Under the pieces are notes generated by a model. The model made no database searches. It worked only from the letters and a program-made list of their open reading frames with translations, and was not told where the DNA came from. A DNA stretch of 64,000 bases from Amycolatopsis sp. CA-126428 (GTDB lineage Bacteria; Actinomycetota; Actinomycetes; Mycobacteriales; Pseudonocardiaceae): assembly GCF_002904335.1 (NCBI RefSeq), contig NZ_PPHF01000157.1:1-64000 (forward strand), given 5' to 3'. Numbering within the stretch: position 1 is the stretch's first letter; the number at the start of each line of letters is the position of its first letter. Shown in pieces: positions 1 to 8,187 of the stretch. The translations under genes were made by a program, and so were the position numbers.

Positions 1-72
1 TCACCTGTCAGCACGACAGGCCATTACCGGGTCACCTCAACTCGGAACAACGTCCCCGGACATCACAGCTAG

Positions 73-738
73 CTAGCGCAGGGAGGCGATCCCGGCCAGG
101 AAGATGTCGACGCCCGCGAGGAACTGCTCCCGGTCGTCGTGCTCCCGGAGCTGGGTCGCCGCCCGGTGCACGAACGGGTACTCGTCCGGGTCGAGCGCCG
201 CCCACCGGGCGGCGACCGCGCCCAGGAAGGCGTCGCGGTCGCCCTCGTCGGCGGCGAGGAGCCGGGCGTTGGCGGCGTTCTGCCCGGCGACGCCGAGGAC
301 GTAGTTGACCAGCGCGCCCGCGGCGTCGAACAACGCCTGCTCGGGCACTTGGAGCGCCTCGAGCAGCCCGCCGATGCGCTCGTAGACCTCCAGGAGCGCG
401 GGCCGCCACGGCTCCCGGGACAGCTGGGCGCCGACCCAGGGGTGGGCGTCGATCGCGTCGAACAGGCCCAGCGACACCGTGCGCAGCGCTTCCCGCGGCT
501 CGCCGCCGGCCACGGCGTCGCCCATGACGCGGGCGATGACGGCGTCGGTCGCCGCCGCCAGGAGGTCGCTCTTGTTGGCGACGTGGTGGTAGATCGCGCC
601 GTAGCCGGTCGAGAGGCGGGCGGTGAGCGCGCGGAACGTCAGCGCGGCCTCGCCGCCCTCGTCCAGGATCGCGGCCGCCGCCTGCACGATCACTTCCTTG
701 GACAGCCCGTCCGTGCGCCGCTGGGCTCGGTTCGCCAT
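73..738 (-). CDS. TetR family transcriptional regulator
   Basis: A 221-residue one-component repressor. The N-terminal helix-turn-helix spans about residues 12-58 and includes LSTGYGAIYHHVANKSDLL, the typical TetR recognition helix region. The rest is an all-helical ligand-binding and dimerisation domain. The ATG at 738 is followed by a basic leader, as is usual for the family. It is transcribed away from the FAD monooxygenase at 823, and the 84-bp gap holds two copies of an imperfect palindrome (757-773 and 793-809). It therefore probably represses itself and that oxidase and is released by the oxidase's substrate. The ligand cannot be read from the sequence. Confidence 0.9.
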   Translation of the reverse strand: MANRAQRRTDGLSKEVIVQAAAAILDEGGEAALTFRALTARLSTGYGAIYHHVANKSDLLAAATDAVIARVMGDAVAGGEPREALRTVSLGLFDAIDAHPWVGAQLSREPWRPALLEVYERIGGLLEALQVPEQALFDAAGALVNYVLGVAGQNAANARLLAADEGDRDAFLGAVAARWAALDPDEYPFVHRAATQLREHDDREQFLAGVDIFLAGIASLR

Positions 739-756
739 GTGCCGATCATCGCACGG

Positions 757-810
757 TTGGAACGTCGATCCAAACTCGTGCTAGCGTGACGATTGGAACG
801 ACGATCCAAT
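757..810. promoter_or_regulatory. Duplicated operator candidate between TetR and monooxygenase
   Basis: TTGGAACGTCGATCCAA at 757-773 and TTGGAACGACGATCCAA at 793-809 differ at one base. Each is an imperfect palindrome with TTGGA/TCCAA arms. Start-to-start spacing is 36 bp. The second copy lies just upstream of the GGAGG ribosome site (812-816) of the gene at 823. This is the expected arrangement for a TetR-controlled divergent promoter. Binding is inferred. Confidence 0.7.
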
Positions 811-822
811 CGGAGGAAAACC

Positions 823-1932
823 ATGACTGTCACGATCATCGGAGCCGGCCTCGGCGGCCTCGTCCTGGCCCGCGTCCTGCACCTGCACGGCATCCCGGTC
901 GAGGTGCACGAGGCCGACGCCTCCCCGGCCGCCCGCCGCCAGGGCGGCATGCTCGACATCCACCCGTGGAACGGCCAGCCGGCGCTCGAGGCGGCCGGCC
1001 TGACCGAGGGATTCCGCAAGCTCGTCCTGCCGGGCCGTGAGTCTTCGCGCGTGGTCGACCGCCACGGCACCGTGCTGCTCGACCAGCCCGACGACGGCAC
1101 CGGCGAACGCCCCGAAGTGCAGCGCGGCGAGCTGCGGCAGCTGCTGCTCGACTCGCTGCCACCCGGCACCGTCCACTGGGGACACAAGGTCACCGGGGTG
1201 CGGGCCCTCGGCGACGGCGGCCACGAAGTGCGCCTGGCCGACGGCACCAGCTTCGGCACGAGCCTGCTGGTGGGCGCGGACGGCGCGTGGTCGAAAGTCC
1301 GTCCGCTCGTCTCCGCGGCCACCCCGGAGTACGTCGGCGTGTCGGTCGTCGAGACGTTCCTCTTCGACGGCGACGTCCGCCATCCCGCCGCCGCGAAGGT
1401 GGTCGGCGCGGGCGCGCTCTACGCGCTGGCGCCCGGCAAGGGGTTCGTCGCGCACCGGGAAAGCGGCGGGACGCTGCACACGTACGCGCAGCTGTTCAAG
1501 CCCAAGGACTGGCTGGCCGGGGCCGACGCGGCGACCGTGACGGCGCGGGTCGCCGAGGAGTTCGCCGGCTGGGCGCCCGAGCTGACCGCGTTGATCACCG
1601 AAAGCGACACCCCGCCGGTGCTGCGCCGCCTCGCCACCCTGCCGGCCGGGCACCGCTGGGACCGCGTGCCGGGGGTGACCCTGCTCGGCGACGCGGCCCA
1701 CCTGATGCCCCCGAACGGTGAAGGGGCCAACCTGGCCATGCTGGACGGTGCCGAACTCGGCCGGGCCCTGGCCGCCCACCCCGGTGACGTGGAGACGGCG
1801 CTGGCCGAGTTCGAGCGGGCGATGTTCGCGCGTGCCGCCGCGGAAGCGGAGGACGTCGACATCTACGCGATCATGTTCGGCGACGACGCCCCGCACGGCA
1901 TGGTCGCCATGCTGACCGGCGCCGGGGAGTAG
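823..1932 (+). CDS. TetX-like FAD-dependent monooxygenase (copy 1)
   Basis: A 369-residue class A flavoprotein monooxygenase. It has the N-terminal dinucleotide-binding motif IIGAGLGGL (residues 5-13), an ADASPAARRQGGMLDIH segment, a GADGAWSKVR motif in mid-protein and the second FAD motif LLGDAAHLMPPNGEGAN near the C-terminus. These blocks match the layout of TetX tetracycline-inactivating hydroxylases. The natural substrate could instead be another aromatic or polyketide compound. The ATG at 823 is preferred over an in-frame ATG upstream because GGAGG at 812-816 is correctly spaced. Its stop abuts the stop of the convergent gene at 1933. It is probably controlled by the divergent TetR. A paralogue lies at 2710. 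Confidence 0.85.
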   Translation: MTVTIIGAGLGGLVLARVLHLHGIPVEVHEADASPAARRQGGMLDIHPWNGQPALEAAGLTEGFRKLVLPGRESSRVVDRHGTVLLDQPDDGTGERPEVQRGELRQLLLDSLPPGTVHWGHKVTGVRALGDGGHEVRLADGTSFGTSLLVGADGAWSKVRPLVSAATPEYVGVSVVETFLFDGDVRHPAAAKVVGAGALYALAPGKGFVAHRESGGTLHTYAQLFKPKDWLAGADAATVTARVAEEFAGWAPELTALITESDTPPVLRRLATLPAGHRWDRVPGVTLLGDAAHLMPPNGEGANLAMLDGAELGRALAAHPGDVETALAEFERAMFARAAAEAEDVDIYAIMFGDDAPHGMVAMLTGAGE

Positions 1933-2640
1933 CTACTCGGCGGCGGTGTCCGCCCCGATGTCCGCCCCGATGCCCGCCCCGATGCCGTCGAGGAGGAAGC
2001 CGAGGCCGAGGCGGAAGGTCTCGTCGGCGTCGAGGTGGGCGGCGTCGCGGACGGCCGTCTCCAGCGCGCGGAACCGGCCGGTGGCGAACATCCGCACCAG
2101 GTAGGGCCCGTGGGTGCGCTGCCACTCCCGCTGGTCCAGCCCGCTGGTGCGCTCGGCCCGCCGCTCGGCGATTTCCCGGCGGACCGCGCCGATCACGTAC
2201 GCGTCGACGGCGGCGGCCACCGGCATGACCACGTCCACGTCGACGCCGTCCAGCGCGGCCAGCACCGCCTCGCCCCGGGCCAGCGCGTTCGGGCCGAGCT
2301 GGGGCCGGCCGCCGATCAGGTCGGCGAACCACTCGTGCCGGTACGCGGCCTGCCGGGTGGCCTCGGCCACCGACGTCAGCACTTCGCGCCACCCGTCCCC
2401 GACCGGCCGGATCTCGGCGTGCACGGCGTCGACCATCAGGTCGAGCAGCTCCTCCTTCGTGTCGATGTAGCCGTACAGCCGCATCGGCCCGACGTCCAGC
2501 GCGGCGGCGATCTTGCGCAGCGACACCGCGTCCAAGCCGGCTTCGTCGGCCAGTTCGACCGCTGTCCGGACGATCAGGTCCCGGCTCAGCGGGGCCGGCG
2601 CCGGCCGGCTCGCCGGCTCCGGTCGTTCCCACACCAACAT
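1933..2640 (-). CDS. TetR family transcriptional regulator
   Basis: A 235-residue TetR-type repressor. The HTH covers about residues 16-62 (AVELADEAGLDAVSLRKIAA, then LDVGPMRLYGYIDTKEEL) and is followed by a TetR/AcrR C-terminal ligand domain. I chose the ATG at 2640 because the upstream in-frame start would place the perfect palindrome at 2666-2680 inside the coding region. The C-terminus ends in a GADI-type repeat encoded by a 12-bp tandem repeat. It is divergent from the second monooxygenase (2710) and belongs to a different TetR subtype from the protein at 73-738. Confidence 0.88.
   Translation of the reverse strand: MLVWERPEPASRPAPAPLSRDLIVRTAVELADEAGLDAVSLRKIAAALDVGPMRLYGYIDTKEELLDLMVDAVHAEIRPVGDGWREVLTSVAEATRQAAYRHEWFADLIGGRPQLGPNALARGEAVLAALDGVDVDVVMPVAAAVDAYVIGAVRREIAERRAERTSGLDQREWQRTHGPYLVRMFATGRFRALETAVRDAAHLDADETFRLGLGFLLDGIGAGIGADIGADTAAE
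1948..1983. repeat. 12-bp tandem repeat in TetR C-terminus
   Basis: Three consecutive 12-bp units, GTCCGCCCCGAT twice and GCCCGCCCCGAT once. They encode a repeated Gly-Ala-Asp/Gly-Ile tail in the TetR protein. Because the unit is a multiple of three, copy changes keep the frame. Confidence 0.85.
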
Positions 2641-2665
2641 GGGCGTGACAATACATCGCCTCCCG

Positions 2666-2680
2666 CGATACACTGTATCG
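2666..2680. promoter_or_regulatory. Perfect palindrome, TetR operator candidate
   Basis: CGATACACTGTATCG consists of 7-bp perfect arms around one central base. It sits in the 69-bp gap between the divergent TetR (start 2640) and monooxygenase (start 2710). It is the natural operator candidate for the TetR protein. Confidence 0.7.
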
Positions 2681-2709
2681 AGACGTACGGCGTATCAGAG
2701 GGGGAATCC

Positions 2710-3825
2710 ATGACCATGACCATCGCCATCGTGGGAGCCGGCATGGGCGGCCTGGCGCTCGCCCGGGTCCTGCACGTGCACGGCATCGAGGCCGTCGTGT
2801 ACGAACGTGACGCTTCGCGCGGCGCCCGCCGCCAGGGCGGCATGCTCGACATCCATTCCGGGCAGCGGGCGCTGCGCGAAGCCGGTCTGCTCGACCGGTT
2901 CTTGGCGGTCGCCCGCCGGGAGGGGCAGGACATGCGTCTCCTGGAGCCGGACGGCACCCTGCTGCTGCAGGAGGACACGCCGGACGACGCCCCGATGGCC
3001 CGCCCCGAGATCGACCGCACCGACCTGCGCAACCTGCTGTTGGACGCGCTGCCCGAGCGAACGGTCCGCTGGGGGCACGCGTTCGACCACGCCGAAGAGG
3101 GCGTCCTGCATTTCACCGACGGCACCAGCGCACGCTACGACCTGCTGGTCGGAGCCGACGGCGCGAATTCCCGGGTCCGGGGCCTGGTCACCGACGCCCG
3201 CCCGGAGCACCTCGGCCAGAACGCGGTCGAGCTCGCGATCTCCGAGATCGACCGCACCCACCCCGACCTGGCGGCCATGGTCGGCCGCGGCAACTACTGG
3301 GTGTTCGGCGACGGCAAGTCCCTGGCCGCGCAACGCAACGGCGACGGTAGCGTCCGCATCGGCATCAGTTTTTACAACACGGGCGAAGACTGGTTCGCCA
3401 CAAGCGGCATCCCGTTCGACAACCCACCCGCGGCCCGCGCCCGCCTGATCGAGCTCCTGGCGGGCTGGGACCCCGGCATCACGGCCCTGATCGCCGCATC
3501 CGACGACACTTTCGTGCCCCGCTCACTGGCGACGCTCCCACCGGGCCTGACCTGGCCATCATCCCCCACAGTCACGCTGGTCGGCGACGCGGCGCACTTG
3601 ATGCCCCCGGTGGGAGAGGGAGCAAACATGGCCCTCCTGGACGGCGCCCTCCTCGCCCTGTCCCTGGCAGCCCACCCGGCCGATTTCGGAGTGGCGGTGG
3701 CGGAGTACGAGAAGGAGATGTTCGAGCGAACGGAAGCGGCGGCCCGGATGTCGGCGGGAATGCAGGAGTTGCTGATGTCTTCGGATGCGAGCCGTCGGTT
3801 GCTCGAGTTCTTTCAGCCGAGGTAA
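2710..3825 (+). CDS. TetX-like FAD-dependent monooxygenase (copy 2)
   Basis: A 371-residue paralogue of the enzyme at 823. It has IVGAGMGGLALARVL at residues 7-21, YERDASRGARRQGGMLDIH, RPEIDRTDLRNLLLDALPE, GADGANSRVRG and LVGDAAHLMPPVGEGAN. From memory these track the corresponding blocks of TetX (YERDxxREARxxGGTLDLH, NPEINRNDLRAILL, GDAAHLMPPFAGQG) more closely than copy 1 does. It would use FAD and NADPH to hydroxylate a polycyclic substrate, and tetracycline inactivation is possible but untested. A purine-rich AGAGGGGG ribosome site lies just upstream of ATG 2710. It is probably repressed by the divergent TetR at 1933-2640. A short echo of its 3' end lies at 3954-3998. Confidence 0.86.
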   Translation: MTMTIAIVGAGMGGLALARVLHVHGIEAVVYERDASRGARRQGGMLDIHSGQRALREAGLLDRFLAVARREGQDMRLLEPDGTLLLQEDTPDDAPMARPEIDRTDLRNLLLDALPERTVRWGHAFDHAEEGVLHFTDGTSARYDLLVGADGANSRVRGLVTDARPEHLGQNAVELAISEIDRTHPDLAAMVGRGNYWVFGDGKSLAAQRNGDGSVRIGISFYNTGEDWFATSGIPFDNPPAARARLIELLAGWDPGITALIAASDDTFVPRSLATLPPGLTWPSSPTVTLVGDAAHLMPPVGEGANMALLDGALLALSLAAHPADFGVAVAEYEKEMFERTEAAARMSAGMQELLMSSDASRRLLEFFQPR

Positions 3826-4185
3826 GGGAGTTACGCATTTCGTCGAGGAGCCGCCCTGGGGCCTGGCGGCAAGGGGCGGTCCCGTCCCCGCTGGCGGCAG
3901 CGCGGCCGAGCCCTGGCCGACCCGGAGTGTGTGACGCAGCCCCGCCTCACTTGGCGAACGCGAGCCGCGGCTGGCTTGAGTTCTTCCAACCGCATTGAGG
4001 TTGCGCGACCACCTTTCCGGGTTCCAGTCGGCCGAGGTCGTCACTCGTTCATCCCGATGTCGTGCCACCAAGGGCGAAAATCACCGCCACCAAGAATGCG
4101 AAATAGGCTGATCGAGTGAAGGTGGTAACAGCGGTTCAAGGGGTCGCGATCCCTAGCTCGACAAAACGAGTGGAGGCGAGACTCC
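3826..4185. other. Gene-free stretch with a monooxygenase tail echo
   Basis: No complete gene is supported here. Bases 3954-3998 read ASRGWLEFFQPH followed by a stop, resembling the last residues of the upstream enzyme (ASRRLLEFFQPR and stop). About 31 of 45 bases match. The part after 4040 is less GC-rich than its surroundings and probably holds the promoter of the membrane-protein/GTPase operon. No clear -10/-35 pair was recognised. Confidence 0.55.
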
Positions 4186-4812
4186 TTGGCCACTTTCCTG
4201 AATATCCTCCTGCATGTGATGCTACTCGGCTCGATGTTGGTCTTCATCGCTTCGAGCGTGCTGGTCACATTTCGGACGGACAACGCGTTGGAGCGCGCGA
4301 TCCGGGCCAGTGCGTTGTTCTGCGGGGCCATGGTGGTGCTCGGCGCGCAGGCGGCGGGCCTCGGGTTCGCCGAATTCACCGTCAACGCCCTGTCGAACAC
4401 CGATCTTGCCGGCACGCTGTCAAAGGTCGCGGGAGCCGCGGTCCCCGCCACCTTCGGGGTGGTCATGGGCCGGTATCTGAGCTATTCGGTGCGGCGTAGT
4501 GAAAACCTGGCGATCCGGGTGATGGCATTTGTCGGCACCCTGGCGGCAACGCAATTCGCGGCGATCTACGCGATTGCCGTGAAGGCGAAGGGGCTCGAGC
4601 TCGGCGCGTCCGCGATCCCGAACATCTCTTTCGTCGTCGGCATTCTTCTCTACGTGGTGCTGAAGTACGAGCCGGGAAAGCAGCCGCGGCCGGGCCGGCT
4701 CGGCGCGATGATTTCCGTCAAGCTGCGAGCGCGGCCGGTCGAGGTGGCCGAGGCGCCGCCCGGTGCTCGGCCGAGGCGGACCGAAGGGGACAGCCGTGGC
4801 CAGTCCGTCTGA
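4186..4812 (+). CDS. Small multi-spanning membrane protein of a GTPase module
   Basis: A 208-residue protein of no recognised family. Hydrophobic segments at about residues 4-28, 41-62, 77-98, 107-131 and 143-161 suggest four or five membrane spans, followed by a basic cytoplasmic tail of about 45 residues. The TTG at 4186 is the likely start: it is preceded by GGAGGCGAG (4172-4180) and gives a complete first span. The 3' end overlaps the GTPase start by 17 nt, so the two are almost certainly co-translated. It may anchor or sense for the GTPase module. The function is unknown. Confidence 0.72.
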   Translation: MATFLNILLHVMLLGSMLVFIASSVLVTFRTDNALERAIRASALFCGAMVVLGAQAAGLGFAEFTVNALSNTDLAGTLSKVAGAAVPATFGVVMGRYLSYSVRRSENLAIRVMAFVGTLAATQFAAIYAIAVKAKGLELGASAIPNISFVVGILLYVVLKYEPGKQPRPGRLGAMISVKLRARPVEVAEAPPGARPRRTEGDSRGQSV

Positions 4813-5977
4813 TCGCCGGAAGTGCCCGTACTGCGGCAAGGTCTCCATGCTGGGCGAGCTGCCGATCGTCGGGACCAACCCCTACACCATCGCTGAAGCC
4901 AAAGACGGCGTGATGCCGTCGGGGACGCCGATCCGCGGGTGGCTGGAGGCGGACCGATCGCGGTACCCGGTGCTGGCCCCGCCGCCGGGCTCCGCGTCGG
5001 CGGGCACGGTGAACTGGATGCGCAAGCACTTCTACCCGCGGGTTCTCGCGCACCCCGCCGAAGTCGCGGCCCCGGAGGACCTGCCCGCACGGCTGTGCCT
5101 CGGGTGCAACCACCCCCTGCCGGAGGGGATCGACGATCGCGAGATCTACGTGATCGCGGTCGTCGGCACCAGCAGTGCGGGCAAGTCGCACTACCTGACC
5201 AGCATGATGAACGAGGCTTACACCCGGCAAGGCCTGGTCGACCACAACTGCGTCGAGTTCCTGCCGGACGAGGCAACCGCCAAACGCTTCGACACCGACT
5301 ACTTCGCGCCGGTGTTCGAAGAGAGCGCGATGCTCGACACGACCTACCCCGGCGAAGCTGTCCCGTTGGTCTTCCAGGTCACCTACGAGGGGCAGAAGCC
5401 CTGCCTGCTGCTCTTCCACGACGTCTCGGGCGAGGTGCTCGTCGATCGGGCCGGCCGCGCCCACGCGGCGTCGTTCGTGCGGCGGGCGGACGGCGTGATC
5501 TTCCTCGTGGACCCGATGTCCTTCCCGCGGGTGCGCAGCGCGATGAAGCACCTTCCGGACGCCGCGGTACGGCAGCCGAACCAGGCGAACCTGCTCGCGG
5601 CGTACGTGTCCGACCTCGCCGAGGAGGCGCGGGCGCGAGTTCCCATCGCGGTGACACTGTCCAAATCTGACGTCCTGGCGACCGCGCTCGGGCGCGAAGA
5701 CCTGGTCTTCGCCCGGCATCGCGCCGCCGGCTGGGCCGGGTGGAACGCCGAAATGGACCAGATCGGCCGGCAGGTCCGCGAGGTGCTGACCGAGCTCGGT
5801 GCACACGACCTCCTCTCCGCCACCAGGCGAATGGCGAAGGTGTCCTACAACGCCGTCAGCGCACTCGGCCGGACCCCGAGGCCGGACGGGACGCTCGACG
5901 GGCCTCCCGACCCCATCCGGTGCCTGGAGCCCCTGGTCAACGTCCTCGATCACCTCTCTCCGATCGTCGGCTCATGA
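4796..5977 (+). CDS. Zinc-ribbon TRAFAC-type GTPase (DO-GTPase2-like)
   Basis: A 393-residue protein. Two CxxC pairs (C10/C13 and C101/C104) suggest a split zinc ribbon. A GTPase core follows: P-loop GTSSAGKS at 124-131, Walker-B/G3 motif DVSG in LLLFHDVSGE, and G4-like SKSD in VTLSKSDVLA. The GTG at 4796 is chosen because AAGGGGA lies just upstream, and this puts the first CxxC close to the N-terminus. It overlaps the membrane-protein gene by 17 nt and the next gene by 4 nt (ATGA). I recall GTPases of this kind being described, paired with GAP1 proteins, in predicted NTP-dependent biological-conflict systems. Assignment to that family is from memory and motif layout, not a search. Confidence 0.75.
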   Translation: MASPSDRRKCPYCGKVSMLGELPIVGTNPYTIAEAKDGVMPSGTPIRGWLEADRSRYPVLAPPPGSASAGTVNWMRKHFYPRVLAHPAEVAAPEDLPARLCLGCNHPLPEGIDDREIYVIAVVGTSSAGKSHYLTSMMNEAYTRQGLVDHNCVEFLPDEATAKRFDTDYFAPVFEESAMLDTTYPGEAVPLVFQVTYEGQKPCLLLFHDVSGEVLVDRAGRAHAASFVRRADGVIFLVDPMSFPRVRSAMKHLPDAAVRQPNQANLLAAYVSDLAEEARARVPIAVTLSKSDVLATALGREDLVFARHRAAGWAGWNAEMDQIGRQVREVLTELGAHDLLSATRRMAKVSYNAVSALGRTPRPDGTLDGPPDPIRCLEPLVNVLDHLSPIVGS

Positions 5978-8187
5978 CGGATGCGCAGCTCGAGCAGCTC
6001 TGGTTCACCTGGGCCCGGCACGGCACCGAGAACAGGCTCGGGTTCCAGGTGGTGGCCGCGACCCCGGCGCTGCTCGACAAGACGAACCGCCGCCGGAGCG
6101 AGGCACTCGAACTCTGCCGGTATCGAGCCCCCACCGGCGCCCGCGATCGAGGCGAAGCTCCGGTCTCCTTCGGCTGGACCGACCGTGACGACACGAGGTA
6201 CGTCTTCCACAAGGTCTACACCGGCACCGACGCCTTCGGCAGGCCCGGCAACTTCGCCGCCCACATCGTCGCCGGGCCCCGGACGATGCTGCCTGCCCGC
6301 GAGCTGCTCGGCCGCTTCCGCTCGCCCTGGTGGTGGACCGGAGCTGCCGCACCGGACCAGGTACTGCCGAAAGTCACGCTTTCCGGGATCGAGCCGGGAA
6401 GCCTCGACCTCGCGGAAACGCCCGAACTCCTGGCAGCCGCGCTTTTCTCGGCGCGCCGGGGGCGGCCGGTGGCGATCAGGCAATCGCCGGACGTGGCGGT
6501 CGCGATCGTGGCGGCACTGGCCGAACGGGTGCCGTGGCTCGCCGACGACATCTCGTTCTCCAGCTACGAGTCACGGGATACCGCGGCCCGGTTCGAGATC
6601 GTCGGGATGGACCCGGCCAGTCAGCCGCCGCCCGCGTCGCTCGTCTTCGGCTCGCCGCACCGTGACACCGATGCGGCGGAGGCGGCGCGGATCGTCGTGT
6701 CGCCGGCGCGGGTCGATCAGGCCGCGACCTCGATCGGACGGTCGGTCGTGCCGGATGCCGGTCGCGGCGTGGATTTCGGTGCGCTCGCCGATTCGGTGCT
6801 CGCCTTCCACAGCCTGCTGGTGGACGGCGACATCGACCGAGCGAAGCTGCGTACGGCGTTGGCGTCGGCGCCGGGGATCACCCAGCTTGCCCGTGTCGAG
6901 CGCGGTGTGACCGCTTTGGCGCGCGCCGTCGTCGCCGGGGAGGCGCTGCATTGGCCGGCTCTCGGCCAGGCGTGTGCCGCCGGTTGCGCGGGGAAGCTGG
7001 GCGACGAGGTGGTCACCGAAATCCTCGCCGGTCAGGACACCCGCGCTCTCGCGTCGACGCTCCAGCGGCTCGAGACCGAACTACCGGCGCTGGTGCCCGC
7101 TGTCTGCGTTGCGCTGTGCCGCAAATGGGCCGCCCGGCAAGCGTCGATGAAGCTGGACGCGCCCGGCGCGGTCGCCGTGCTGAAGGGGCTGCCCGATCCC
7201 GATACCTGCGACGACGAAGTGCTGACCGGGCTCGCGGCCGAGGCCGCTCGCGATCCGCTGCTCAGCCTGAACGGGACCGGTCTCGGCCGCGCCGTTCGCG
7301 GCCGGATCCTCGCGCAGGTGCTGCGCCGGACCACCCCGGTGATCGACCTGGGGGCACTGGTGAGCGCCGAGCCCGAGCTCGGCCAGGCGGCGGCACCGCA
7401 CCTGCGCCGGGTGGAGCCGTTGCGCGAGCTGCTCGGTGCGATCGACGTCGAGGCGGTGCCGGCCTTCGCCACCGGTGTTCTGCAAGAGCTCGAGCCGGAT
7501 GCCGGCTACGAGTTCTTGGCCTCCTACGCGGATCGCTTGGGCAACGGGGAACGCCTGACGCTGCTCGCGAGCTGCCTGCCGGGTGACGGCCGGCGGAGCC
7601 CCAGGTGGTCGGACGTCGTGCGGGCGGCGCTGGAAGGCGTGATCGATGAAGCGATGTCGGCCCCGCGGTTCCGCAACCCCCTCACGAAGCAGGTGTGCGA
7701 CCTCGTGGAGGCGACCCCCTGCGGGCCGGTGGGCGAGGTGCTGTCCCGCCGTCACCCGAGTACTCCGAACCCGCTGTCCGCTGAATTGCAGCTGACCCTG
7801 CTGCTCGGCGGTTCCCCTTCGCAAGCCGAGCTCTCGGCCCTGGCGGATCGGCTGGCCCTGACGCTGCCGCCCGAGTTCGTGGCGAGCGCGCTCGTGGCTG
7901 CGGCCCACCGCCAGCTCAGGGCGGGGCCCGCTGCGGCCCGGGTGCTCGTGCACCTCGCCCGGATGATCGCCGCCGGACGGCTCACCACCCGCCACCACCG
8001 CCTGCGCGGCCGCCTGGACCGCGACGCCCGGGACTTGGCCCGATCGTGCGGGCCAACCGAGCTGGCGGCCGGCGGCATCGAGGTGGCCCGGCTCGATGGG
8101 GCGGCCGCGGCTTGGTGGCACCGGCTGACCAAGCCGAAACGTCGCTGGCCCATCGTGCTGTCCTCGCCTGTGACGGACGGGCGGTGA
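5974..8187 (+). CDS. GTPase-associated protein 1 (GAP1)-like protein
   Basis: A 737-residue soluble protein without transmembrane segments. The N-terminal part (about 1-240) has features I associate with GAP1 N-terminal domains: LWFTWARHGTENRLGFQVVA, an RYVFHKVYTG strand, GRPGNFAAHIVAG and LPARELLGRFRSPWW. The remaining 500 residues are helical and Leu/Ala-rich, consistent with the GAP1 middle and C-terminal scaffolds. The start is in an ATGA overlap with the GTPase stop, so the two products are made together. It is a probable partner or effector arm of the GTPase. No catalytic motif was recognised. Downstream, 96 nt separate it from miaB, so the module ends here. Confidence 0.7.
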   Translation: MTDAQLEQLWFTWARHGTENRLGFQVVAATPALLDKTNRRRSEALELCRYRAPTGARDRGEAPVSFGWTDRDDTRYVFHKVYTGTDAFGRPGNFAAHIVAGPRTMLPARELLGRFRSPWWWTGAAAPDQVLPKVTLSGIEPGSLDLAETPELLAAALFSARRGRPVAIRQSPDVAVAIVAALAERVPWLADDISFSSYESRDTAARFEIVGMDPASQPPPASLVFGSPHRDTDAAEAARIVVSPARVDQAATSIGRSVVPDAGRGVDFGALADSVLAFHSLLVDGDIDRAKLRTALASAPGITQLARVERGVTALARAVVAGEALHWPALGQACAAGCAGKLGDEVVTEILAGQDTRALASTLQRLETELPALVPAVCVALCRKWAARQASMKLDAPGAVAVLKGLPDPDTCDDEVLTGLAAEAARDPLLSLNGTGLGRAVRGRILAQVLRRTTPVIDLGALVSAEPELGQAAAPHLRRVEPLRELLGAIDVEAVPAFATGVLQELEPDAGYEFLASYADRLGNGERLTLLASCLPGDGRRSPRWSDVVRAALEGVIDEAMSAPRFRNPLTKQVCDLVEATPCGPVGEVLSRRHPSTPNPLSAELQLTLLLGGSPSQAELSALADRLALTLPPEFVASALVAAAHRQLRAGPAAARVLVHLARMIAAGRLTTRHHRLRGRLDRDARDLARSCGPTELAAGGIEVARLDGAAAAWWHRLTKPKRRWPIVLSSPVTDGR

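Noticed and set aside
1..72. Start of another gene at the left window edge
   Set aside because: Too short to judge; no start codon with ribosome site or conserved residues seen.
4131..4170. A tRNA-like GGTTCAAGG segment
   Set aside because: No acceptor stem, anticodon arm or correct spacing could be built around it.
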